The translations under genes and the position numbers were made by a program. A stretch of 64,000 nt of DNA from Thermomicrobiales bacterium (GTDB lineage: Bacteria > Chloroflexota > Chloroflexia > Thermomicrobiales > UBA6265). Shown in pieces: positions 57,214 to 64,000 of this stretch (the stretch's first letter is position 1; each line of letters begins with the position of its first letter). Below the pieces are notes generated by a model. That model had not been told where the DNA came from. It did not search any database and worked only from the letters and a program-made list of their open reading frames with translations. The stretch covers positions 62,001 through 126,000 of the forward strand of contig JAWKPF010000010.1 of the NCBI GenBank assembly GCA_041390825.1, written 5' to 3'.

Positions 57214-57825
57214 ATGAGCGATCCGTCTGTGGCGCGACCCACCCCCGACCAGGCGCTGGCCGAACTGCTCGCCGGCAACGAGCGGTACGTGCAGGGCGGT
57301 TGGGATTTGACCGACTTCACCGCCAGCCGCGCCGCCACCGTCGACGATCACGAACCGATCGCGGCGATTCTCGGCTGCGCCGATGCCCGGGTGGCCGCCG
57401 AGTTGATTTTTCTGCGCGGACCGGGCGATCTCTTCATGGTGCGGGTGGCCGGGAACTTCCTCAGCGAATACGGCCTGGCGAGCCTGGAATATGCGGTACG
57501 TTTCCTGCAGGTGCCGTTGTTGATCGTGTTGGGGCATACCCAATGCGGGGCGCTCTCCACCGCGGTCAAGATCGTGCAGGAGCGGTCCCATCTGCCGGGA
57601 CGGTTGCCATATCTGATCGATGCCGTCGAACCGGCGGTGCATATTGCCAAGGAAAAACAACCCAAAGATCTGCTGCGCGCCGCAATCGAAGAGAATGTCC
57701 GCCGGCAGGTGCAGCGTTTGACCACGATCTCGCCAGTCATCAACGAAGCCGAGGCCGATGGAACGACGCGCGTGGTCGGAGCGGTCTATGAGCTCGAAAC
57801 CGGGCGCGTGGTGCTCGTGGATTGA
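57214..57825 (+). CDS. Beta-class carbonic anhydrase
   Basis: 203 residues, ATG 57214 after GAAGGAG. Zinc ligands Cys55, His108 and Cys111 with the Asp57-Arg59 dyad (GCADARV; LGHTQCGALSTAV). It interconverts CO2 and bicarbonate. Sitting next to the CO2-producing 2-oxoacid dehydrogenase, it may trap or supply bicarbonate, although the 103-base gap leaves this open. Everything needed for activity is visible. Confidence 0.95.
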   Translation: MSDPSVARPTPDQALAELLAGNERYVQGGWDLTDFTASRAATVDDHEPIAAILGCADARVAAELIFLRGPGDLFMVRVAGNFLSEYGLASLEYAVRFLQVPLLIVLGHTQCGALSTAVKIVQERSHLPGRLPYLIDAVEPAVHIAKEKQPKDLLRAAIEENVRRQVQRLTTISPVINEAEADGTTRVVGAVYELETGRVVLVD

Positions 57826-57852
57826 CCGCCCCAGAACGAGAGAAGACTGACG

Positions 57853-58446
57853 GTGACGAACCCAACAACGAATCCCAAAGTCGACGCCTATCTGGCTCGC
57901 CAAACGCAATGGAAAGCCGAGTCGGAGCAGTTGCGCGCCATCGCGCTGGGCTGCGGTCTGACCGAAGACATGAAGTGGGGCAAGCCCTGCTACACCGACA
58001 ACGGCGGCAACATCGTGCTGATCCAGGGATTCAAGGCGTATTGCGCCTTGCTCTTTTTCAACGGCGCCTTGCTGGATGACCCGGACGGCATTTTGGTCAA
58101 GGTGGGAGCGAACAGCCGCATCGCGCGGCAAGCGCGCTTTACCGATGTGGAACAAATCACCGCACGGACTGGGGCATTGCAGGCGTGCATTCAGCAGGCA
58201 ATCGAGGCGCATCGGTCGGGCAAGACGGTCGATCTCGACGCCGAAGAGCCAACGGCCATGCCGGAGGAGTTTCAGCAGCGACTGGCAGGCGATCCCGCGC
58301 TTCGCGCAGCATTCGCCGGGCTTACCCCCGGGAGACAACGGGAGTACCTGCTCTATTTCTCCGGCGCGAAACAGTCCAAGACCCGCGCCGACCGGGTCGA
58401 GAAATACGTCCCCAGGATTCTCGATGGGTTAGGAATGCGTGACTGA
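57853..58446 (+). CDS. YdeI/OmdA-family protein (DUF1801-like)
   Basis: 197 residues, GTG start at 57853. The DUF1801-like core CGLTEDMKWGKPCYTDNGGN plus IVLIQGFKAYCALLFFNGAL is followed by a C-terminal OmdA tail (GDPALRAAFAGLTPGRQREY; SKTRADRVEKYVPRILDGLG). The family is common in soil bacteria and of unknown function; links to bacteriocin or envelope stress have been suggested for some members. It overlaps the next gene by eight bases. Confidence 0.85.
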   Translation: MTNPTTNPKVDAYLARQTQWKAESEQLRAIALGCGLTEDMKWGKPCYTDNGGNIVLIQGFKAYCALLFFNGALLDDPDGILVKVGANSRIARQARFTDVEQITARTGALQACIQQAIEAHRSGKTVDLDAEEPTAMPEEFQQRLAGDPALRAAFAGLTPGRQREYLLYFSGAKQSKTRADRVEKYVPRILDGLGMRD

Positions 58447-60145
58447 TCCCGCTCGGACCGCTGCGTCCGCCGCCGCGTTCGATGCGTGGCTCGATGGCTT
58501 TTTCGCCGATGTGTTCCGCCGCTTTCCCATCGACGCGACCTGGTTGGGCGAACACCAGCACGACCATGCGTTGCCGGACTACTCGTCCTCAGGCGATACG
58601 GCATGGACCGAGCGGATTCGCGCGCTGATCGCCTCGCTCGATGCCATTCCCGCCGAGGGTCTTTCCGAAGCGCAGACCTACGATCGCATCCTGGCGCGCG
58701 GCGCGTTGCAACTCTGGCTTTGGGAAACGGGTTCCCCATTCTTTCAGGCGGGCAACCCCGCATTTCACACGAGTGAGGCAATCGGCGCGGTCGCGGCATT
58801 GCTCTTGGGTGCCGATCGGCCATCCAGCGAAGCGCTCGAGGCGTCGATCGCACGGATGGAGGCGATTCCGGCGTTCCTGGAAACATCCAGAATGCGATTG
58901 CGCTCGGCTCCCCTCTCCTGGACCGAACTGGCGATACGGCAGGCCGACGCCGCCGTGGCGTATTTCCGTACCGGATTGCCCGGGTGGCTTGCGGAAACGG
59001 GGAACGAGCAGCCGGACGTTGTGGCTGCGTCACAGATCGCCGCAGATGCGTTCGAAGAGCATGCGACCTGGCTGCGCAATGTCCTGGCGGAACGGCGCAC
59101 CGGTATCCCTGAGGCCGGGAGCGATGCGCTCAGCCGTTATCTCCACCAGGGGCATCTGCTGCCGGCCACGCAGGACCCAGCATGGTGGTTCGACTACGCG
59201 CATGCCGAACTGATCGAAGCCACCCAGGAGCTGCGTGAGCTGGCGCGGGCCATCGACTGGCGGGCAGGAAGCCGCACACTCGTGCAACGGCTCTCCGATA
59301 CCCACCCCGACGCCGAACGATATGACGCGGCATTCCCGGACGCGTGGGAGCAGGGCCGCGCGGTTGCGGTGCAGGCTCGGTTGGTCGATTGGCCGGGCGA
59401 ACCCGTTCGCTTTCTTTCCATCGCTCCCATGGAAGCGGACCTCTGGCAGGCGATCCGCTTTCCGGTCTATCGCGGAGCTCCGCCCCTCCAACCAGACGGA
59501 ACAGCGCGTCTCTTCTACCCCGCGTTGGATCGATCACTGCCTGACGCCGATCAACAGCGGATCCTGCGGCAAACGAACGACGCGCGCATCCTGCTCGACT
59601 ACGCCATTCGTAACGCCGGTCTCGGGCGCCATGTGCAGAGCGTGGCCGCCCGGCACACCCCTACCCGGATCGGCCGGTTGGCGGCCACGGTTGGAACGAC
59701 ACGCCGACTCTTCTTCAGCGGAAACGCCATCTCGGACGGGTGGGCGTGCTATGCGGTCGAACTGATGGAAGAAGCCGGTGTCTTGACGCCGATGCTCCGT
59801 TTGGCCGAAGCCCAGCGGCGGTTGCAAATCGCCGCCCAGGCGGTAGCAGATGTCGGATTGCACACGGGTGAGCTCACGTTCGTGCGCGTAGCGCGCATGT
59901 ACCGAGACGAAGTGGGGCTGCCGTCCAGCCAGGCAATGGAACAAACTGTCTGGATTTCGATGCATCCGGGCGCCGGAATGGCCGAGCTGGTTGGCGCGGC
60001 CGGAATCGACGAGCTGCGCCGCACGATCGAGGACCGGGATGGCCCCCGATTCGACCTGCGGGCATTTCACGACACGTTCCTGAGCTATGGGGCGATCCCG
60101 GTCACGCTGACTGCCGCGTCGATGCTGAACGTGTCCGGTTCGTAA
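58439..60145 (+). CDS. DUF885-family protein lacking the metallopeptidase HExxH-type motif
   Basis: 568 residues, GTG start overlapping the YdeI-like gene. Fits DUF885 by length and by SDGWACYAVELMEEAGVLT, the counterpart of the family's EGWALY...E block, and RRLQIAAQAVADVGLHTGEL. The usual zinc-site motif of the HEaxPGH type is not found; at its place I read AIRNAGLGRHVQS, keeping one His. This suggests an inactive or divergent enzyme; family members with the motif are carboxypeptidase-like. The location is probably cytoplasmic, no signal seen. Confidence 0.82.
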   Translation: MTDPARTAASAAAFDAWLDGFFADVFRRFPIDATWLGEHQHDHALPDYSSSGDTAWTERIRALIASLDAIPAEGLSEAQTYDRILARGALQLWLWETGSPFFQAGNPAFHTSEAIGAVAALLLGADRPSSEALEASIARMEAIPAFLETSRMRLRSAPLSWTELAIRQADAAVAYFRTGLPGWLAETGNEQPDVVAASQIAADAFEEHATWLRNVLAERRTGIPEAGSDALSRYLHQGHLLPATQDPAWWFDYAHAELIEATQELRELARAIDWRAGSRTLVQRLSDTHPDAERYDAAFPDAWEQGRAVAVQARLVDWPGEPVRFLSIAPMEADLWQAIRFPVYRGAPPLQPDGTARLFYPALDRSLPDADQQRILRQTNDARILLDYAIRNAGLGRHVQSVAARHTPTRIGRLAATVGTTRRLFFSGNAISDGWACYAVELMEEAGVLTPMLRLAEAQRRLQIAAQAVADVGLHTGELTFVRVARMYRDEVGLPSSQAMEQTVWISMHPGAGMAELVGAAGIDELRRTIEDRDGPRFDLRAFHDTFLSYGAIPVTLTAASMLNVSGS

Positions 60146-60153
60146 GGTCGCCT

Positions 60154-61020
60154 CTACTGGGAGCAGTTCACGAAGATATCGTCCGGGCCGGTGTGGTACT
60201 CCAATGTCGTCGCGCCATCAGTTACGGTGATTCGGTAACCCGGCGAAATGACCTGGGCGTAGACCCCACCCTCTTCGGGGCAGCCGAGCGAGGAATCGGG
60301 CCAATCGACCGCTTCGACGGCGATGACGGTGAGAGACGCCAGGTCGACGCCGAGCTGAGCGGCGGCGTCCTGGAGCACGAGATCGACCATTGGTTGCGCC
60401 TCCGTGGGAATGTCCGCGCCAGTCGTTCCGCCAAGTTCGGATTCCATGGCCGGCGTCGTTTGATCGACCACCCAGCGGCCATCCTGCTGCACGAACCAGA
60501 CGATCTGCCGGTTGCTGCCCCAGGAGTTCGGGCTGACCAACGCCGCGATGCGCCCGTCGGGAAGCAGAACTGCGGCAAAGATCATCGGCTGCTGGTCGGT
60601 CGGCATAGGCGCCGGCTCGGCATCGGCCGGTGTCCGTTCCGGCGCGGGAACGATCGGCACGGTCTCCGGAGCGAAGAACTGCGACACGATGAAGTGCTCG
60701 CTATAGAGCGAGAGCAAACGGGGAAGATCGTTCGCCCACGAACAGGCGCTGATCTGGATGAGGGTCTCCCGGAGCTGCGCCTGGACATCGGCGGTGATCG
60801 AGGTTCCATCTGGCAAGGCGACCGCCTGGGTCGGGAGTCCGGCATCGGGCGAGGCGGCTGCCAGCGCGGCCAGCTCGTCGATGCGGTCTTGAGGCATGGG
60901 TTCGACCGTGCAGCCGTTGGCATGCAGGATGGTGGGCGTTCCGTCCTGAGCGGCAGAGGTCGAACGTCCTATTCCCACGAGCAAGATGGAGGCGAGGGCG
61001 ATCACAGCTATGCGCTTCAT
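60154..61020 (-). CDS. Secreted protein of unknown function
   Basis: 288 residues from ATG 61020. Signal peptide: MKRIAVIALASILLVGIGRS with an Ala-rich cleavage region (TSAAQ). A middle SnoaL-like piece (ISACSWANDLPRLLSLYSEH; GSNRQIVWFVQQDGRWVVDQ) and a C-terminal stretch with two Cys (PDSSLGCPEEGG; DDIFVNCSQ). The C-terminal segment (WPDSSLGCPEEG with YAQVISPGYRITV) resembles a short domain common in secreted actinobacterial and Chloroflexota proteins. No enzymatic motif. It is the only minus-strand gene in the 44-63 kb island. Confidence 0.75.
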   Translation of the reverse strand: MKRIAVIALASILLVGIGRSTSAAQDGTPTILHANGCTVEPMPQDRIDELAALAAASPDAGLPTQAVALPDGTSITADVQAQLRETLIQISACSWANDLPRLLSLYSEHFIVSQFFAPETVPIVPAPERTPADAEPAPMPTDQQPMIFAAVLLPDGRIAALVSPNSWGSNRQIVWFVQQDGRWVVDQTTPAMESELGGTTGADIPTEAQPMVDLVLQDAAAQLGVDLASLTVIAVEAVDWPDSSLGCPEEGGVYAQVISPGYRITVTDGATTLEYHTGPDDIFVNCSQ

Positions 61021-61039
61021 TCGGCGGTCTCCGTTCGTT

Positions 61040-61068
61040 GTAGTCGCGCGAGCGTTAGCTCTCGCTAC
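61040..61068 (-). repeat. Third REP-like palindrome with GTAG head
   Basis: On the minus strand GTAG is followed by C-GAGAGC, TAAC and the complement CGCTCGC, giving a GCGAG...CTCGC hairpin; the plus-strand end also reads GTAG. It lies 20 bases upstream of the secreted-protein start. The remaining spacer to 61407 has a purine-rich GAATAAAAAAAGAGAGG block near 61202 and no other features. Confidence 0.5.
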
Positions 61069-61407
61069 AGATAGAAACGTCGTCGGGGTCGGGAAGGTTC
61101 CGGAGCGGTTCAAACGACGCCACGCATATCGCTTCAGGTTTGCACCCGTCCACCAACTACACCGGATACGATGGGTTTGGACTCGTTGTGTTGCCGAAGG
61201 GAGAATAAAAAAAGAGAGGTCGGGACCCGCTCTGCAGTACCCGCATGCGCTGACTGTATATCACTTGCGGCGCAGTTGTCCGCGTCCAGCATTCGCTTGT
61301 TGCGCTCCATCATCACCGAATCCGATATCGACTTGCGGCAATGGCGCGGTTCCTTCACTATCGCCGAATCGAAAACCGGACTGGTGACGACCCCGAAGGG
61401 AGCAAGG

Positions 61408-62244
61408 ATGATCTTCAATTCCCCCGAGCGTGTGGCCGCGCTCACCGCGGCCTGGACCGGCGAACGACTCGAGGACGGCCGTCCCAAGGTGTCGGATGAC
61501 ATCATCGAGCGGATGAAGCTCGTGACCAACGACGAAGCCTGGGGCATTCTGGAGAAAGCGCACACCAACTACAACTTCCAGTTCGAGGGCGAGTGGCTGC
61601 AAACCCAGCCGGATGTCCCGCTGGCAGGCCGGGTCGTGACCGCGCAGTTCGTGCCGCAACGGCAAGACCTGCAAGACATGGTGCAAGGCATTGGGGCAGA
61701 TGAGGGGCGCACCGGCGGCCAGAACACCTGGATCATCGACCAGCTCCTGCCAAACGATGTGCTGGTGGTCGATCTCTTCGGCAAAATCCATGACGGCACG
61801 TTCATCGGCGACAACCTCTCCACCGCCGCGCGACGCCGCACCGGCACCGGCATGGTGATTCATGGCGGCATCCGCGACTACGCGCGCATCCTGGAACTCA
61901 CCGATTTCCCGGTCTATTGCCGTGGCGTGGACCCAACAGCCATCGCGGAAGTTACCTTGGTAGGCGTCAACATTCCTATCAGGATCGGGAACGCGACCGC
62001 GATGCCGGGCGATGTCGTTCTGGGCACCCGCGAGGGCATTACCTTCGTGCCCGCGCACCTGGCGGAGGAAGTCGTGCTCCATTCCGAGGATACGCGCCAA
62101 CGCGATGTCTTCGGCAAGGACACGCTGGACAAGGGCAAGTACACCAGCGGCGAAATCGACGTTCCCGTCTGGGCCGATCACATCGAGGCCGACTACAAAG
62201 CATGGTGCGCAGCGCAGGGACTCGAGTATTCGACGAAGCACTAA
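61408..62244 (+). CDS. RraA-like / demethylmenaquinone-methyltransferase-fold aldolase family protein
   Basis: 278 residues from ATG 61408 (AAGGGAGCAAGG upstream; an open frame runs 79 codons further up without a site). Core motif GMVIHGGIRDYARILELTDF followed by PVYCRG matches the conserved G-G-x-R-D plus FPV..G block of RraA and of 4-hydroxy-4-methyl-2-oxoglutarate aldolases. The Arg-Asp pair binds Mg and 2-oxo acid. An oxaloacetate decarboxylase or aldolase activity is likely; RNase E regulation is unlikely outside enterobacteria. Fits the acid-catabolism island. Confidence 0.88.
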   Translation: MIFNSPERVAALTAAWTGERLEDGRPKVSDDIIERMKLVTNDEAWGILEKAHTNYNFQFEGEWLQTQPDVPLAGRVVTAQFVPQRQDLQDMVQGIGADEGRTGGQNTWIIDQLLPNDVLVVDLFGKIHDGTFIGDNLSTAARRRTGTGMVIHGGIRDYARILELTDFPVYCRGVDPTAIAEVTLVGVNIPIRIGNATAMPGDVVLGTREGITFVPAHLAEEVVLHSEDTRQRDVFGKDTLDKGKYTSGEIDVPVWADHIEADYKAWCAAQGLEYSTKH

Positions 62245-62253
62245 CGCACGCAT

Positions 62254-62360
62254 GCGGAAATAGGAGATAGGAAATGGGAAATAGCTCGGCCGGCGTCGTA
62301 AGCACGCCCCCTCGCTATTCAAACCATTTCTATCTCCTATTTCCTATTTCCCATTTCCAC
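62254..62360. repeat. Facing GGAAATA-type heptamer arrays
   Basis: Left array GGAAATA, GGAGATA, GGAAATG, GGAAATA, G (62256-62284); right complementary array (TTTCTATCTCCTATTTCCTA and on) at 62327-62359, then the GAGGAG site of the next gene. It is the third spacer with this family in the window. Confidence 0.85.
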
Positions 62361-62377
62361 TTGAGGAGCACATCACT

Positions 62378-63526
62378 ATGACCACCCCCAACAAGCTCGG
62401 ATTCACGACACGCGCGATTCATGCCGGTGAGGAAGCCGACCCGCTCACCGGAGCGCACGGTGTGCCGATCTACCAGAACAGCACGTTTGCATTGGGAACG
62501 ATGCAGCGGTTCGATGAGTTTTGGGAGGGCGCGCCCAACATCTGGGGGTATACCCGCGACGGCAATCCGACGGTCGACCACCTGGAGCGCAAGGTCGCCG
62601 ATCTGGAAGGGGCCGAATCGTGCGTGGCAGCTGCTTCCGGTATGGGCGCGATCAGCGCGACCTTGCTGACCGTGGGCGCCGGTGGCGGCCATATCGTGAT
62701 GGCGGACCAGATCTACAACACGGCCAACAAGCTGGTGAACGAAGATCTGCCCCAGTACGGCATCACGTTCAGCCGGGTGGATATCACCGATCTGGACGCA
62801 GTGGAAGCGGCCATCACCCCGCAAACCACGGCGATCTACACCGAAGTCTTCTCCAATCCTGGGCTGGTTGTCGCCGATGTGCCAGCGCTAGCCAAGCTGG
62901 CGCACAAGCATGGCCTCAAACTCATCATCGACAACACCTTTCTCTCTCCGGCGCTCTACCGGCCGTTGGAAGATGGAGCCGATCTGGTCATCCACAGCGC
63001 CACCAAGTATCTGGCCGGGCATGGCGAGGTGCTGGGCGGAGTGGTCTCGGGTTCGAAGGAAGCAGTCGCGCCGATTCGGGTCAAAGGGCTGCGGCTTGGA
63101 AACACGCTCAGCCCGTTTGCGGCCTGGTTGATCATGACCGGGATGCGCACCCTGCCGCTGCGCATGGAACGGCACTCGCACAACGCGCGCGCCGTCGCGG
63201 CCTTCCTGGCAGCGCATCCAGCAGTGGCGCGTTGGCACTTCCCGGGCTTGCCGGACGATCCCGGTCATGCCACCGCGGTGAAGTTGATGGGCGAGCATGC
63301 GCCCATGGGCGGAATGCTGACGATCTCCCTGAACGGCGGGGCGGAGTCGATTGCGCCCTTCGTCGAATCGCTGAAGGTCATCACCTTTGCGACCAGTTTG
63401 GGGGATACATCGTCGCTCGCCTGGCCGATCTACGGCACCGATCTGGTGCGTCTCTCGATCGGATTGGAGGACGAGGCCGATCTGCTGGCCGATCTGGATA
63501 ACGCCCTGGAGCGGATTCCGGGATAG
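62378..63526 (+). CDS. Trans-sulfuration PLP enzyme (cystathionine gamma-synthase / methionine gamma-lyase family)
   Basis: 382 residues, ATG 62378. Landmarks: TRAIHAGEEADPLTGAHGVP, YTRDGNPTVDHLERKVADLE, ASGMGAISATLLTVGAGGGH, the PLP lysine Lys210 in SATKYLAGHGEVLGG, and GMLTISLNGGAESIAPFVES. The exact reaction (cystathionine synthase, O-acetylhomoserine sulfhydrylase or lyase) cannot be set by eye. The ATG follows GAGGAG. Last clear gene of the island. Confidence 0.93.
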   Translation: MTTPNKLGFTTRAIHAGEEADPLTGAHGVPIYQNSTFALGTMQRFDEFWEGAPNIWGYTRDGNPTVDHLERKVADLEGAESCVAAASGMGAISATLLTVGAGGGHIVMADQIYNTANKLVNEDLPQYGITFSRVDITDLDAVEAAITPQTTAIYTEVFSNPGLVVADVPALAKLAHKHGLKLIIDNTFLSPALYRPLEDGADLVIHSATKYLAGHGEVLGGVVSGSKEAVAPIRVKGLRLGNTLSPFAAWLIMTGMRTLPLRMERHSHNARAVAAFLAAHPAVARWHFPGLPDDPGHATAVKLMGEHAPMGGMLTISLNGGAESIAPFVESLKVITFATSLGDTSSLAWPIYGTDLVRLSIGLEDEADLLADLDNALERIPG

Positions 63527-64000
63527 TCCCGCACGACATGTGCACCCGGCGCCAATCACTGATTCCGCTCGAAAGTCCCTCGAAGGAAGCTGCGAGGAAG
63601 ACTGAGGGAAAGTCTGTCAGTCCGAGTGGCGCCAACGGAATGAAGTCGCGGTTGGGCTGCACGGAACAGGGCAGACGCCTTTTCGATCGAGCACTTCGAA
63701 TCTTCTCGATGCCAAAGACTCCTCCCGTTTTCCGTGATCGGTCTCGTCTCGCCTGGACAGCTTCCAGAAGCGTCGTGCCGACCATCGCAATTTCGTAGAC
63801 AATTGACACTACCGCTGGATAGGTATGCTATCGTACCGATCGTTCACTTTGTTACAGCGGTTTCGACCGGAAAGGCGGTGCGCGTTCGGCCGGCAAGAGC
63901 GCCAATGGTGGTCAGAACATACTCGCGATTCAACGCTCGAGGAGAGCATCCGGCGTCGAGGCCGGATTCGGTGATATTTGCGATTTCGCAAGCACGAGGC
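63527..64000. other. Terminal 474-base spacer with a promoter candidate
   Basis: No complete gene. TTGACA (63803-63808), 17 bases, TGCTAT (63826-63831) on the plus strand could drive a gene beyond the window (alternatively TATGCT two bases earlier). A frame ATGGTGGTCAGA at 63905 stays open to the last base and may be the beginning of that gene, but it has no strong ribosome site, so I do not call it. Confidence 0.4.

Noticed and set aside
63381..63809. Minus-strand 142-codon frame at the end of the window
   Set aside because: Overlaps the PLP-enzyme 3' end antisense and has no recognisable family.

Overview
The window is a 64 kb piece of a high-GC bacterial chromosome, most likely an uncultured Chloroflexota of the Thermomicrobia type. 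That placement is inferred from general character (B12-dependent ribonucleotide reductase, many Tat-exported ABC binding proteins, GMC, LLM and SDR oxidoreductases, ECF-type proteins, high GC on both strands) and not from a marker gene. No rRNA, tRNA, CRISPR array or prophage was seen.

Layout. (1) 1-4452, minus strand: 5' part of an adenosylcobalamin-dependent ribonucleotide reductase (nrdJ) carrying two LAGLIDADG inteins, each inserted immediately before a catalytic cysteine. (2) 5245-8055: the most unusual gene, a TPR - membrane anchor - periplasmic-binding-protein type 1 - pentameric ligand-gated ion channel fusion of 936 residues. (3) 8191-27753: mostly single genes on both strands: an ECF-transporter S component, a PucR regulator, an AI-2E family permease, a SIS protein, a universal stress protein, NAD synthetase, a PBECR-like nuclease candidate with a decayed second copy, a DMT exporter, a PhnP-like hydrolase, two secreted paralogues, a frameshifted GMC oxidoreductase with its small partner, an ECF sigma factor, a MarR/cupin divergent pair, a PQQ-type sugar dehydrogenase and an SDR. 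(4) 28267-32094: a complete ribose-type ABC importer (binding protein, double ATPase, permease) ending in a strong hairpin. (5) 33789-39305: a CNNM-type membrane protein and a TroABCD/MntABCD-type metal importer behind a palindromic operator candidate. (6) 39306-40800: a REP-associated tyrosine transposase (RAYT) inside a dense field of REP palindromes. (7) 40787-44068: three tandem copies of a membrane-anchored SnoaL/cupin protein, one of them decayed. (8) 44408-63526: a long run of plus-strand genes that reads like a catabolic island: GntR/FCD regulator, SDR, CUT1 sugar importer without its own ATPase, 2-hydroxyacid dehydrogenase, LLM oxidoreductase, M24 peptidase, 2-oxoacid dehydrogenase E1alpha, E1beta and E2, beta-carbonic anhydrase, YdeI-like protein, DUF885 protein, RraA-like protein and a trans-sulfuration enzyme, interrupted once by a minus-strand secreted protein.

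A second layer is the repeat content of the spacers. Many spacers hold short arrays with an exact 7-base period, in three sequence families (TCCGGAG/TCCTGAG, GGAAATA/GGAGATA and ACTGACN), often as two facing arrays that could pair into a hairpin. Several arrays or REP units begin at a stop codon and supply it, and one array lies inside the E2 coding sequence. Two or three REP-like palindrome families with a GTAG head are also present. Together with the RAYT gene this points to a genome actively shaped by small repeats.

Functional reading: regions 4 and 8 import and oxidise small sugars or sugar acids; region 5 supplies Mn/Zn/Fe; the channel fusion at 5245 may open an ion pore in response to an amino-acid-like ligand. 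These roles follow from family membership. The links between genes are inferred from order and spacing.
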